Shown: piece by piece, positions 44,701 through 54,900 of the stretch | Layout: the number at the start of each line of letters is the position of its first letter | Numbering within the stretch: position 1 is the stretch's first letter | Assembly (NCBI GenBank): GCA_002839765.1 | Contig: PGYR01000001.1 | Location: 62,001-126,000, forward strand | Reading direction: 5' to 3' | Origin: Ignavibacteriae bacterium HGW-Ignavibacteriae-4 | GTDB taxonomy: Bacteria; Bacteroidota; Ignavibacteria; Kapaibacteriales; UBA2268 | Length of the DNA stretch: 64,000 nt | The notes under the pieces: model-generated | What the model was told of the DNA's origin: nothing | The model's input: only the letters and a program-made list of their open reading frames with translations | The model's database searches: none | Made by a program: the position numbers and the translations under genes

Positions 44701-46805
44701 ATATTGCAGTAAATGGTAAAGAAATGCCATTCAATATTCCTCCATTAACTAAAGATACACTTAGAGTTACATATTGTCCTAGTTCCCCATCGATTAGAGA
44801 TAGTCTTAACCATTCTGCATTGATGCATATAGATGCACATGGAATTAGTGCAGATGGTCAAACAGAAATATGGAGATTACAAAAACCTTATGATAGATTT
44901 TTGGCAGGTCGTCAAACTCTTATATATGAACCAGATCCATTATTTTCACAATTTCCTCCTACATTAGTAGCAACAACTTCTCCTGTACCACAATTTATAC
45001 GGATAACAATTCCAGAAATAGATTATAATCCTGATAGAGAAACTATAGTTATAGATTCAATTACTTTTGAACCTGATGATAATGTATTTTTTGCTCAAGA
45101 TACTTTAACCAAAACTGATAAGAATATAATTTATTCTGCAAATCAAGATACATTAATAATTCAAGTAGATTTCAAACCTAGAATATCTAGAGATTATGTA
45201 GGTAAGATGAAAATACATTTCGCTCAACCATGTAATGGAATAGATACTACTGTTGTTGTAGCAGGAACTGGATTGGCTTTTCCTGCACCTATGCCGTTTG
45301 AGTTTACACCTAATGATTTGATAACGAGCTATGAAGTAATAAGTTGTGATACTTTATTGCTACCTGTTTATGCTTTCCAACTAATGAATTTTGATATTAT
45401 AGATATTGATTGTCAGATATTCTATGATACTACGCTATTTGAGTATATAGGTAATGAAAGTGCATATTTAGGAAATACATATCCTGATACTTCTATTTGT
45501 GCTAGATATAGTGCAAAGTTGAGTATGAATAAGACTGATAGTTCATCAGTTTATGTTAGTTTAGATAATTTCTGTTCAATCGATTCTTTGACTCCATTAT
45601 TTATTGCTAAATTTACTCCTAAATTGAACCAAACAATTACCACATCATTTGTATTAGATAGTTTTAGTTTTAATTCAAAAGGTATAATACCGTATAGATT
45701 AATTCCAAATGGACCTAAAATAGATGTTACAATTCTAAAATCAGAAGTAAATGTATTGAATGATATTGCTTATGATACGGTTTATGTTCTAGATTGTAAG
45801 ATAGATACCTTTATGGTTCAGAATACAGGAGATGTACCATTTGTATTATCACAAATAGTTAAATTACCTCTTGATGTAAGTATTATTAGTATTAATCCAC
45901 CTTTAACTGATACTCTATTCCCAGCAGCTATTGCAGAAGTAATTCTTGAATTTTGTCCGAGACAAATTGGTGAATACAGTTCAATGTCAAATTCAGAGAT
46001 ATTTGATCCTTGCTATATGGTAGATAGTAATCTTATAACTGGATATGGATTTGCACCTCCTTATGAAGTTCTTGCTGATGTTAGCACCAACTTCTCAATA
46101 ATTGATACAGTTTACGGAAGTATAGGAGATACTGTATTAATTCCGCTATTTATTGATAAAGATATAATGGCTAACTATAAAGGTATTGATCATTGGATGA
46201 TAGATATGCATTTTGATTTGAATATTACCTATGATCCATATTCAATGAAGTATTTAGATGTGTATTCGATTATACCAAATAAACCTGCAATAGCAAATTT
46301 AGTCAATCATGGTAATCTAAAAGTTGAATTTACAGATGTAGATACTTTAAGAGCTTCGCAGATAGCAGAAATGAAAATGCTAGTTACAATACCCTTAGAT
46401 ACTACAACACTATTTGATATAACGGTTGAAAATTTTGGATCTGAATACATCTATTTCTTAGATTTATTCAATTCTGTTCAAAACAATCTATTTAATACTG
46501 GTAAGTCTTGTAGAATATCGCATATTGTGAGGCGCGAATCAACTCTTTTAAAACAAAACTATCCTAATCCATGGTCGAATGAATCAACTATACCTTTGAA
46601 ACTAGAGACTGAGTCAAGCCCAGTATTAAAATTATATGATGCTACTGGAAAACTAGTGAGATTGCTATTAGATGGCAAAAAGTCATTTGAAATAGGTGAT
46701 TATAATATTCTAATCTATTCAAATGACTTAATACCAGGTATTTATTATTATACTTTAGAAATTGAAAAACTAAAACAAACTAAGCAAATGGTTATTATTA
46801 AATAA
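41715..46805 (+). CDS. Giant LamG and choice-of-anchor/Hydin-repeat T9SS surface protein
   Basis: 1696 residues. Signal peptide about 1-22 ending LNAQ. A LamG/concanavalin-like domain spans about 40-235 (MTVEMWIKPN, GEWHHLAAVFDG, FRGIMDEIKIWNRAL). From about 380 to 1180 come successive Ig-like modules of the ASPM-SPD2-Hydin/choice-of-anchor D type (pattern D-F/Y-G-x-I...V...I.N...F.V, e.g. VDYGNIFVGQELEKNIKIRN, FGTVEVGERPTQKIILEN). Cohesin-like segments follow near 1220-1350 and 1480-1600. The tail QNYPNPWSNESTIPLKL...IPGIYYYTL is a T9SS type A sorting domain. It is probably a cell-surface adhesin or binding protein. The start overlaps DUF1501 (ATGA), implying the products are made together. 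Confidence 0.93.
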   Translation: MIKKTHIFAVIILFVLPYLLNAQACNQWPLTRCIGNGLDFINNKGQSAHFMNLNNNATLNSLSNAMTVEMWIKPNLEIGKRNYFAGKWGPTVDKSDVWQLYYDPSNRIVFEISHPTSELKDVDNTIAQSNPVTINGEWHHLAAVFDGTLNKALIYLDGVLLAEATNPTYPISTLKKNSNDTQFGRANELTNNNSYRTFRGIMDEIKIWNRALPMSEIICEKDKRRNGNEAGLIAYFRCNEDPGKYSPCDATTNNTANLLSGLTFTLSKNDRPEYRPFIVSEPVLKDTIRCTTRKKYSITVTDTSLCGSRAYIWITPEFRQYFDYSGSYLTLPPNTPVTYEFYVDSDFIGTIKPQIRLIRDDVCGYDLLAGNKRQWSITRETELKYNADTLGFGILKAFCIEEPYKDINLKVTNNTASFGAQKSVTITGGNFNLPQYYSIVSPTFPVTLSPGESTNIVVRFKSGSVANIFYDTLRIQSTDQCAGAGIIPLTGAVENIISLVKFGTKDEQLDSIDFGTICKDFPSDETLFYWENLSSQNIIITDVEVPNQFEFVRFNKSQPQTLEPKKSYQVKLIRFLPKIAGTFIDTVFIVVKAGGCTLRKPIIVKGKSIHPDLTFTVDTVDYGNIFVGQELEKNIKIRNNGLDEFTVSFSISRGEAFYFPGGRFATIPPNEEREVRVRFRPITDSLYYDKLCFQETPQTGCYASGCITLKGRGIIDKFRFNPEVMKIENVIACQDSINEVYIVNESPVTLNLRNFYLNDPSTRFDIIEPVGDTTSLKSYSTNLASGDSLKFKFRYTPNDLIKDRADKAYLEFSDQDNEEWFAFLQASSTLPKLFMQDNNAFGTVEVGERPTQKIILENISSIPVHLDSLLIGANFNILYPPNIVNRTLEPRDTIQITIEFVPTSDINYSTKLISYSSKPCIVQNEVSFTGKGKIIPIEIVSTLVTFGFVKSCECETSEITLANNSRVNDAVIDNIWIDGVGIIGTAYPEYFSWTSDIAVNGKEMPFNIPPLTKDTLRVTYCPSSPSIRDSLNHSALMHIDAHGISADGQTEIWRLQKPYDRFLAGRQTLIYEPDPLFSQFPPTLVATTSPVPQFIRITIPEIDYNPDRETIVIDSITFEPDDNVFFAQDTLTKTDKNIIYSANQDTLIIQVDFKPRISRDYVGKMKIHFAQPCNGIDTTVVVAGTGLAFPAPMPFEFTPNDLITSYEVISCDTLLLPVYAFQLMNFDIIDIDCQIFYDTTLFEYIGNESAYLGNTYPDTSICARYSAKLSMNKTDSSSVYVSLDNFCSIDSLTPLFIAKFTPKLNQTITTSFVLDSFSFNSKGIIPYRLIPNGPKIDVTILKSEVNVLNDIAYDTVYVLDCKIDTFMVQNTGDVPFVLSQIVKLPLDVSIISINPPLTDTLFPAAIAEVILEFCPRQIGEYSSMSNSEIFDPCYMVDSNLITGYGFAPPYEVLADVSTNFSIIDTVYGSIGDTVLIPLFIDKDIMANYKGIDHWMIDMHFDLNITYDPYSMKYLDVYSIIPNKPAIANLVNHGNLKVEFTDVDTLRASQIAEMKMLVTIPLDTTTLFDITVENFGSEYIYFLDLFNSVQNNLFNTGKSCRISHIVRRESTLLKQNYPNPWSNESTIPLKLETESSPVLKLYDATGKLVRLLLDGKKSFEIGDYNILIYSNDLIPGIYYYTLEIEKLKQTKQMVIIK

Positions 46806-46806
46806 G

Positions 46807-48258
46807 TTATAATTCTTTAATAATGTTTTTTAATAATAACCAACATTTTTCAACTGATTGTATATCAATTTTTTCAGAAGGTGTATGTACTTCTTTTAGC
46901 GTTGGACCGAAAGAGAGCATTTCCATACTTGGGTATTTCTCTCCTATAAGTCCACATTCTAATCCAGCATGAATAAGTTCAATTACAGGTTCGTCGTTGA
47001 ATGTTTCTTTATATATACGGACTGCTTTGTCAACTAATTCAGAATTCTTTTTGGGTTCCCAAGCTGGGTAACCTGAAGTTCTTGATATATTGAACCCACC
47101 TAATTCGAATACAGAATTCACTATACCAGATATCCAAAATTTCTCTGATTCTACTATACTACGTTGACTTGTAAGTATTTCTATTTTATTTTCTTTAGTT
47201 TTAATACTTGCTAAATTAGTTGAAGTTTGAACTAGAGTCGGTAATTCTGGAGTATATCTTTGAGCACCATGAGGTAAAGCATTAATCACATTTAACAAAT
47301 CTTCTTGAGTACCAATTGATATCATTTTATCAATGAAGTCAATACTATTGATACTCAATTCGATTTTTGGTTCTTTATAAGCCCATTCATTTTTTAAAAT
47401 ACTTTGATATGAGCTCACCATTGCTTCTAATTTCAATATTTGTTCACTTGGTAGTGAGAAGGTAATATATGCCTCTCTAGGTATAGCATTGTGCTTATCA
47501 CCACTATCAAATGAATGAAGTCTAATGTTGAATCTTTCTTTAAGGTGTAAAACGAAGCGAACCAAAATTTTAGCTGCATTACCTCGCTCATCATCTATTT
47601 CTATTCCTGAGTGTCCACCTAAAAGCCCTTTTAGAGATAATTCATAAGATCTATATTGCTTCGGAGTATCTTCTAATACTATATCTAAACTACCAAGAGT
47701 TTTAAGTCCACCAGCACATCCAATTGTAAAGTGTCCAAAATCTTCAGTATCTAAGTTAATTAAAATCTTTGATTCTAATAAATCAGTTCCGAGTTCGGCG
47801 GCTCCAGTTAATCCTGTCTCTTCATCTAGTGTACAAAGCAATTCAAACTTTGGATGCTCCAAGTCTTTTGAAGCAAGTACAGCCATACCCATGGCCAAAC
47901 CAAGGCCATTGTCAGCTCCAAGTGTAGTTCCTTTTGCTTTTACCCAACCATCTTCTATATAAGTCTGGATTGCATCATTATCAAAATCAAATTCGACGCC
48001 TCTATTTTTTTCAGTTACCATATCAACATGAGCTTGAATACAAAACGTGGGTTTCTCTTCATAACCTTTTGTAGCAGGTTTAGTTATAACTAAATTACCG
48101 AGTTTATCTTTTGTTATTGGTAGATTTAAACTTTTGGCAAAGTCTTCAATATACTTTACTATTTTATCTTCCTTCTTTGAAGGTCTTGGATGCTTAGTAA
48201 TCTCATGAAAGATTTCCCATACAATTCTTGGTTCCAGTTTATCTATTGTTGTTATCAT
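46807..48258 (-). CDS. pepD: Aminoacyl-histidine dipeptidase (M20 family)
   Basis: 483 residues, typical length for PepD/carnosinase-like cytosolic dipeptidases. Di-zinc ligand motifs: His77 and Asp79 in IQAHVDMV, Asp116 in LGADNGLG, Glu146/Glu147 in TLDEETGLTGA. The sequence GGHSGIEIDDERGNA lies in the lid domain, and HAGLECGL near the end holds further ligands. It meets the giant LamG gene tail to tail with a single base between, and is the last gene of a run with tsaD, cinA, an SDR and a nitroreductase. Confidence 0.96.
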   Translation of the reverse strand: MITTIDKLEPRIVWEIFHEITKHPRPSKKEDKIVKYIEDFAKSLNLPITKDKLGNLVITKPATKGYEEKPTFCIQAHVDMVTEKNRGVEFDFDNDAIQTYIEDGWVKAKGTTLGADNGLGLAMGMAVLASKDLEHPKFELLCTLDEETGLTGAAELGTDLLESKILINLDTEDFGHFTIGCAGGLKTLGSLDIVLEDTPKQYRSYELSLKGLLGGHSGIEIDDERGNAAKILVRFVLHLKERFNIRLHSFDSGDKHNAIPREAYITFSLPSEQILKLEAMVSSYQSILKNEWAYKEPKIELSINSIDFIDKMISIGTQEDLLNVINALPHGAQRYTPELPTLVQTSTNLASIKTKENKIEILTSQRSIVESEKFWISGIVNSVFELGGFNISRTSGYPAWEPKKNSELVDKAVRIYKETFNDEPVIELIHAGLECGLIGEKYPSMEMLSFGPTLKEVHTPSEKIDIQSVEKCWLLLKNIIKEL

Positions 48259-48273
48259 ATTATTCCCTTTTGA

Positions 48274-49281
48274 TTATTTTGATCTCATTGGTCTTGAACT
48301 AACTCTAAATGTTAGATTATTAAATTTGTTATCAGAATGTTCAATTTTTTTATTAGCTAAGAAGCCTATCATAGCCGCATTATCTATGCAATATTCCATT
48401 TTAGGTAGCACTATTTTATATCCTTTATCTTCCAATTTTAAGAAAGAATTTCTAAGAAGTGAATTTGCTGAAACACCTCCACCTATAACTATATTTTTTA
48501 CTTTATATTTTTTTGCTGCTTTATATGTTTTATGTTTCAAAACATCAACAATTGCTGATTGAACTGATGCGGCTAAGTTTTGTTTATCTTTTTCTTTTAA
48601 AGGAAATTCGAAATTCTTTTGGATAAAATATCTTACAGATGTTTTCAGACCGCTAAAACTAAAATCAAAGTCATCTGTATTAATCATCGATCTTGGGAAA
48701 TCATACTCAGTCGGATTTCCTTCTTTTGCCAGTTTATCTATTACAGGTCCACCAGGGTATCCGAGCCCCATGAGTTTTGCAATCTTATCAAAAGCTTCTC
48801 CAGCAGCATCATCTTTAGTCATACCGATTGTTTCAAAATTAGTGTAGGATTTGACTAAGAATAATGATGTATGACCACCGCTTACTACAAGTGAAATAAA
48901 AGGAAATTCAAGTGTTTCATCTTCTAAGCATCCAGAGTAGATGTGCCCTTCAATATGATTAACAGGAATCAAAGGTAGATTATATTTCAAACTAAGTCCT
49001 TTGGCAAAAGATGACCCTACTATTAAAGAACCCATTAGTCCAGGTTCCGACGTAACTGCAATCGCATCAACACTTTTTATATCAATATCTGCAATCTTCA
49101 AACTAGAGAGAGTAAGACTTGAAATGTTATTTATATGAGCTCTAGAAGCCAATTCTGGTACAATTCCACCATAATCTGTATGAATTGGTTGAGATGAAAT
49201 AACATTACTCAAAACATTATTTTTATTAATTACTGCAATGGATGTATCATCGCAGGAGCTTTCTATTGCTAATATGTTCAT
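48274..49281 (-). CDS. tsaD: tRNA N6-threonylcarbamoyladenosine transferase subunit
   Basis: 335 residues, normal length. It transfers the threonylcarbamoyl group to A37 of ANN-decoding tRNAs. ASKHA fold with ILAIESSCDDTSIAV at the N terminus, the metal-binding HIEGH motif (His109, His113 in VNHIEGH), SGGHTSLF and KLMGLGYPGGP. The final DNAAMIGFLA region closes the site. It lies 15 bases upstream of pepD and 8 bases after cinA. tRNA-Asn encoded in this window is a predicted t6A substrate. Confidence 0.98.
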   Translation of the reverse strand: MNILAIESSCDDTSIAVINKNNVLSNVISSQPIHTDYGGIVPELASRAHINNISSLTLSSLKIADIDIKSVDAIAVTSEPGLMGSLIVGSSFAKGLSLKYNLPLIPVNHIEGHIYSGCLEDETLEFPFISLVVSGGHTSLFLVKSYTNFETIGMTKDDAAGEAFDKIAKLMGLGYPGGPVIDKLAKEGNPTEYDFPRSMINTDDFDFSFSGLKTSVRYFIQKNFEFPLKEKDKQNLAASVQSAIVDVLKHKTYKAAKKYKVKNIVIGGGVSANSLLRNSFLKLEDKGYKIVLPKMEYCIDNAAMIGFLANKKIEHSDNKFNNLTFRVSSRPMRSK

Positions 49282-49289
49282 TTCTAGTA

Positions 49290-50540
49290 TTATATGTTAT
49301 ATTTTAATTTTCTATAAAGCATTGAAAGTGCCGTATACTTACTTAATTCTCTATTTGCTTCTCTATTTTTCAAAAATACGAATTTTGTAGCTTTTGTTTC
49401 TTTTGAATCTGAAACTCCAATCCAAACAGTACCGATCGGTTTTTCATCAGTTCCACCGTTTGGACCAGCTATTCCCGTTATTGAAATAGCGAAATCAGTT
49501 TGCATTTTTAATCTACAATTATAAGCAAGTTCGATTGCAGTTTCCTCGCTTACTGCACCAAACTCAGCCAAAGTAGATTCCTTTACATTTAATAACTCTT
49601 TCTTTGCTTTATTACTATATACGATAAAACCCCCTTCTAGGATTTTCGAACTTCCAGATAATTCTGTCAAAAGGCTACCTAACCCACCACCTGTACAAGA
49701 TTCAGCTACTGAAATAGTCCAATTATTTTTTAGAAAATATTCTTGAAACGCTTCTAAAATAGGTTTTCCTTCCTCGATAATATGAGTTTCTAAATGTTTA
49801 TAAATCATATTCTCAATATCATAGATTAAGTTGCTGTTTGCTTCAAGCTCAGAGTTTAATACTCCAAGTCTTAATCTAACACCAGAATAAGAGGGTAGGT
49901 ATGCAAACTTAATCGATTCATTTTCATCATCTAGATAAGATATTCTTTTAGCTATCTCAGATTCGACTATACCTGTTGTATAAATAGTTTTATATACAAA
50001 GTAATCTTCATTTTGATTGCTTTTATAATCATTTATTATGTTGATTATATTATCTTCAAAAATTGATTTCATTTCACGAGGAACACCTGGTAAATTGAAA
50101 TAAAGTTTATCATTTAGAAAGGTATATATCCCAGGAGCTGTTCCAACAGAATTAATTAAAGCCGAAGAACAAGAGGGGAGAAGCGCTTGTTCGAAGTGAA
50201 GTTCAGTAATTGCTTTACCTCTTCTTGAAAAGTACTCAACTAAATGTTTTCTAGTAAAAGTATCTTCTGTAAAATCTACACCAAAATAAGTAGCAACCGC
50301 TTTTTTAGTAATATCATCTTTGGTCGGGCCTAATCCACCAGTTGTTATGATAATATTATTTATCTCAGCAAGTTGTAAAATAGAGTTGATAATAGAATCT
50401 TTATTATCAGAAATTATAATAGACGAATTAACAGTTATACCTAATGCCGTCAGTTCTTTTCCTAACCAAGCAGAATTGGTATTAATAGTTTCCCCGATTA
50501 ATAATTCATCACCAATTGCTATTATTGCAGCTTTAATCAT
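49290..50540 (-). CDS. cinA: CinA: nicotinamide-nucleotide amidase / competence-damage protein
   Basis: 416 residues with both classic domains. The N-terminal MoaB/MogA-like domain (about 1-170) has IAIGDELLIGETINTNSAWL and TTGGLGPTKDD. The C-terminal PncC amidase domain (about 255-416) has VAESCTGGGLGSLLTELSGSS and GIAGPNGGTDEKPIGTVWIG. Two-domain CinA proteins hydrolyse ADP-ribose and deamidate NMN in pyridine nucleotide recycling. It begins 3 bases from the SDR stop and ends 8 bases before tsaD. Confidence 0.96.
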   Translation of the reverse strand: MIKAAIIAIGDELLIGETINTNSAWLGKELTALGITVNSSIIISDNKDSIINSILQLAEINNIIITTGGLGPTKDDITKKAVATYFGVDFTEDTFTRKHLVEYFSRRGKAITELHFEQALLPSCSSALINSVGTAPGIYTFLNDKLYFNLPGVPREMKSIFEDNIINIINDYKSNQNEDYFVYKTIYTTGIVESEIAKRISYLDDENESIKFAYLPSYSGVRLRLGVLNSELEANSNLIYDIENMIYKHLETHIIEEGKPILEAFQEYFLKNNWTISVAESCTGGGLGSLLTELSGSSKILEGGFIVYSNKAKKELLNVKESTLAEFGAVSEETAIELAYNCRLKMQTDFAISITGIAGPNGGTDEKPIGTVWIGVSDSKETKATKFVFLKNREANRELSKYTALSMLYRKLKYNI

Positions 50541-50543
50541 CTA

Positions 50544-51281
50544 TTATGGACCTTCTGTTGGGTGTATTAATATTTCAGTCACATTAACATGTTTAGGCTG
50601 TGATATTGCATAATGAATTGCTTCAGCAATGTCAGTAGCTTCGAGAAATGTAACCGTCTCCATTCTTTTAGCAAAATTCTGTCTTATCTCTTCGTTAGGA
50701 ATATGACTTTGAAGTTCTGTTTTCGTGGCTCCAGGTTCTATTGCAGTTACTTTAATATTATACTTGGCACTCAACTCTTGTCTAAGTCCCTCAGTAATAG
50801 CATTAACACCGAACTTAGTAGCACAATAAACTGCAGCAGTAGGGAAGACTCTTCTTCCTGCAACTGATGATACGTTTATTATATGTCCTGAATTCTGTTC
50901 TTTCATTATAGGAGCAACTTCATTTATACCATAAAGCAAGCCTTTCAAGTTTACATCAATCATTCGGTCCCAATCTTCAACTCGACCTTCTTCTATGAAT
51001 GATAATGGCATTATCCCAGCATTATTTATCAATACATCAACTCTTCCAAATTCTTGTATAGTATTTTTTACTAATGAAACCACATCATCTCTTTTTGTAA
51101 CGTCTGTAGTATGTATTAAAACTGTATTATTATCTGTTTCTAAACTTCTTTTAAGGTCAACAAGTTTGTCTTCTCTACGGGCCGCTAAAACTATGGTATG
51201 TCCTTCTTTAGCTAATCTTCTAGCTGTTGCTTCACCTATACCGCTTGAAGCGCCTGTGATTATTATTACTTTCTTATCCAT
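50544..51281 (-). CDS. Short-chain dehydrogenase/reductase (classical)
   Basis: 245 residues. Cofactor motif TGASSGIG (9-16), NNAG (86-89), the catalytic Ser in NVSSVAG (about 138-139) and Tyr152-x3-Lys156 in YCATK. The arginine-rich AARREDK after strand 2 favours NADP(H). The general pattern is like YdfG-type 3-hydroxy acid/serine dehydrogenases, but substrate cannot be assigned. It is placed between the nitroreductase and cinA genes with gaps of 12 and 3 bases. Confidence 0.92.
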   Translation of the reverse strand: MDKKVIIITGASSGIGEATARRLAKEGHTIVLAARREDKLVDLKRSLETDNNTVLIHTTDVTKRDDVVSLVKNTIQEFGRVDVLINNAGIMPLSFIEEGRVEDWDRMIDVNLKGLLYGINEVAPIMKEQNSGHIINVSSVAGRRVFPTAAVYCATKFGVNAITEGLRQELSAKYNIKVTAIEPGATKTELQSHIPNEEIRQNFAKRMETVTFLEATDIAEAIHYAISQPKHVNVTEILIHPTEGP

Positions 51282-51293
51282 TGCTTCTCTCTA

Positions 51294-51890
51294 TTATTTA
51301 TATATTGGGTTTTTCCATTTGGAATCGAAAAAGTTATCCTGTAAAGGTTTTCTTTTTCTTTCTGATAATTCCATCTTAATATACTTCTCATCAACTAATG
51401 ATAAGTCATCAGACTTATATCCTATTGCAATCATTGCCATTGGTTTGTATGATGGCGGTATATCAAAACTTATTTTTAATTTATTAACGTCAAATCCTGC
51501 CATCTGATGAGCAAATAATCCTAATGAAGTGGCTTGTAAGCATATATTTTCGCTTGCAGAACCAGTATCATATTCAGCCCAATTATTAAAATTCCCATCG
51601 TCGAATTTAGTATCTGCTAACGCAACTAGTAGAATGGGACAATTCTTTACCCAATTTTGATTACCAATATCTAAAGTATCAAAAGCTCTATTAAAATCAA
51701 CAGAATTTGAAGATTTATTCCAAATAATATACTTGTAGGGTTGTTGATTAGAACATGATGGTGCCCATCTTGCTGCTTCACAAATGCTAAGGATTTGTTG
51801 ATTAGTCACTTGTTTATTTGGATTGAATATTCTAGGACTCCATCTTTTTGCAATCAATGAATTGATTTTATAGTACTTTTGATTATTCAT
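51294..51890 (-). CDS. Nitroreductase-family FMN oxidoreductase
   Basis: 198 residues, single-domain nitroreductase. KRWSPRIFNPNKQV with the FMN-phosphate contact Arg-Ser-Arg-like stretch (here R-W-S-P-R) and the helix ICEAARWAPSCSNQQPYKYI are characteristic; ASENICLQATSLGLFAHQMAGF and MAMIAIGYKS complete the FMN site. Such enzymes reduce nitroaromatics, quinones or related substrates with NAD(P)H; the physiological substrate is not inferable. First gene of the nitroreductase-SDR-cinA-tsaD-pepD run. Confidence 0.92.
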   Translation of the reverse strand: MNNQKYYKINSLIAKRWSPRIFNPNKQVTNQQILSICEAARWAPSCSNQQPYKYIIWNKSSNSVDFNRAFDTLDIGNQNWVKNCPILLVALADTKFDDGNFNNWAEYDTGSASENICLQATSLGLFAHQMAGFDVNKLKISFDIPPSYKPMAMIAIGYKSDDLSLVDEKYIKMELSERKRKPLQDNFFDSKWKNPIYK

Positions 51891-51907
51891 ATAAATTAAA
51901 ATATTAA

Positions 51908-51938
51908 TTAAAAAAGGGAAGTATTACTACTTCCCTTT
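51908..51938 (-). terminator. Intrinsic terminator after the SBBP-repeat T9SS gene
   Basis: On the minus strand a perfect AAAGGGAAGTA/TACTTCCCTTT stem with a four-base loop is followed by a run of six T residues. It lies about 32 bases after the stop at 51970 and ahead of the nitroreductase gene. Confidence 0.88.
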
Positions 51939-51969
51939 GACTTATATAATTCTATGTTATTTTATAAAG

Positions 51970-54900
51970 TTAATTATACTTTATTAACTTCTCACGATAA
52001 ATCTTATTACCTTTATTAATAACTATCCAGTACACACCATTACTGTATTTATTTAAATCTATTTTAGTATTAGAATTTTCAATGGATTGTTCTAATATAT
52101 TTCCAATATTATCATATATTTCATAAGTATAATCTGATATACTCATAAATTCTATGCTATAAATATTAGTGCTTGATTCATATATACTAGCAATTTCAGT
52201 TATACTAATCGAAACAGAACCAATTATATTCTCTATAACAACATCTGATTCATTAGTAGAATCTATTCCACATTTACCTTGAATCATACATCTATATTTT
52301 CCTGCATCATTAAGAGAAAGGTTACTTAAAGTGAGAGTTTTCTTATTTTGAGAAGGTAAGTTTTTACCATCTTTTTGCCAAATATACATCAATTCAACAC
52401 CCTCAGAACTGGTAGTCAATTCAAGAGTTTCACCCTTATTCTTTGTTACCTTATCAGTTATAGTACCAGCTTTGGTATTTGGTGATACATAAACACTCAA
52501 TGTAGTTTTAGATTCCTCAGCGGGAGGGCAATCATTTTTAATTGATACTTTATATTTACCTGAATTATTAACGGTAGCATTGTTTATTGTAAATTCATTA
52601 GTAGTTGTTTTTCCGATTTCTTTATTGTCTTTAAACCAAGTGTACTCAACATTTACACCATTTGCAGCCGCTTTTAGAGTTATATTTTCACCTATACAAA
52701 TCGTATCTGGTGATACTAATTGAAAATTTGTAAGAGTTGCTTTTTCATTTACTTCATAATCAATTAAATTCTGAGCGAATATTCCTGAATTATGAGTTAC
52801 TCTAATTCGAACATTCTTTTTACCTGATAACTCAGTAGGTACTTTCCAAACAAAAGATTCAGCTTTTATGCTTGAAGCTAAAGTTGTAAAAGTCTCATGA
52901 TTTGCATCAAAAGAATAACTAATATCATAACCATCTTCGGCTACAACATTTTCACCAGCCCAGCTAATTTGTACTTCGGTTCCTACACAAAGGCTTTGAT
53001 TGTTTTTAGGAGATAGTAGATTTAATGAACCTGTTGCATTTCTAATTAATACAATATCATTATCTTTAGATAGTTTAGTTTGATATGCATTTGATGATAC
53101 AAAAAAGTCAGTTGAATTAGTATAACCCGCAATTAAATAGCTATTATACTTATCAAAATCGAAGGAAACGGGATACTCATCATTATTTCCACCAAAAATT
53201 TTTGCATTATTAACTTCTCCAATTGTCATATCAATTTCTGTATAAATAATATTATATTTTGCTTTAAGTTCAGATAAATTAATTTCTGGAAACCTACCAT
53301 CAGAAGCTAAAACAACAGAAAATGCATTCAACGTAGGATGTTTTTTCATATCTGCCATCACTTCATTTCCTTGAGAAGCAATTAATTTAGAGTAATTTCG
53401 AGTTTGAGTTTTAGTTCCGAAATTTTCTTCAAGTTTATTATAAACTGTAATAAATAAATCAGAGTTTCCTTGTATAACAGAATTACCAGTAGATACTGGG
53501 AAATTCACACCTTTAGTATTATTATAAGTTTCTCCGAGAATATAAATATTTTCATTTGGATCCTTATATATGCCTCTACCTATGTCATCTCCATCACCAC
53601 CCAAGAAACCTGAAATTATGAAGCTTTGTGCATTTTTAGTCAGAATTATTTCAAATGCATCCTTTCCACCATTTGAAGTTTCATCATAAGGTCCTCCATA
53701 TCCAAATTTCTTGATTGGATAAATGGGAAAATCATTAGCACTTCCTTTTGATGAAGTTGTCCAACCTGTCATATATATATCTTCATTGTTGGGGTCTATA
53801 TAGATATCAGTAGGCACATCATCTAAAAATCCACCTATATAACAAGCCATAGATATAGCTTCTCTGCTTGGTAACATTGTGAACATTAATATATCAATTC
53901 CATCTTTTCTGTTACTATTTGGTGGACCTGCTATTGTCTGTATATTATTTGAAGTTGTATGAGCAGCAAATAAGAAATAATTATTTCTATCTTTACTAAC
54001 TTCAACTACCACATCATCTCCATTACCACCAAAATAAGTAGACTTTAATAATTTACTACCATCAAGACTTAATGATGTTACAAATATATCCTTCCCACCG
54101 CTATGCTTTGACATTATAGGACTTAATATAGGAAAGTCTGGGGATTCAGTTACTCCTGTTACAAGTATATATTCATTTGTGAATTCCACATCGATAGCTT
54201 CATCATATTCTAAAGAACCTAAATAAGTTGTGAATTCAGGTATATATTCGGCATTAACCACTTTTATTTTAGTAACAAATGCGTCAGTTCTATCACCATA
54301 TTCAACATCATAAGAACCTGAAGTTGTTCTAAAGTCTATTGAAGTTGTACTTCCAACTAATAATATATTATTTTCATCTATGTATCTAACTCTATTGGGT
54401 TTATCATCTCCAGATGATCCAAAATATGAAGAATAAATTATAGGATCGATTATTAATTCTTTAGATGTATCATATTCACCTACTTTGAAACTAATTTTGT
54501 TATTATTTAGAACAAATTTACATTCGACTTGTTTTTGATTTCCATCAATCATTTGATAGGCGAAAAGATTTGAGTTTTCAACTACAACACTTGGAGTAAT
54601 TAATTCTATAATTTCATTATTTAATTTAATATTAGTAATACCTTCAAATTGCAATTCTATTTGGTCTGTACTAGCATGTGGTTCTATTATGAAATCATAT
54701 CTTGGATTATTATTATCAATATAATAAACAAAATCAATACCTTCATAAACATTTTCAGCAATTAATTTTTTATATGTATTAACATCAGAAACCCACTTAG
54801 AATGGTCATTCCCCAAAAAATAGTTATATTTTTCATTTAATTCATCTATTGGTGAGAAATGAAAAGATTTAGAATTAATTAGATTCAGTTTTAGAACATC

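Noticed and set aside
48326-48858. Plus-strand open frames of about 78 codons within tsaD
   Set aside because: They are antisense shadows of a conserved gene, without their own ribosome sites or recognisable protein features.
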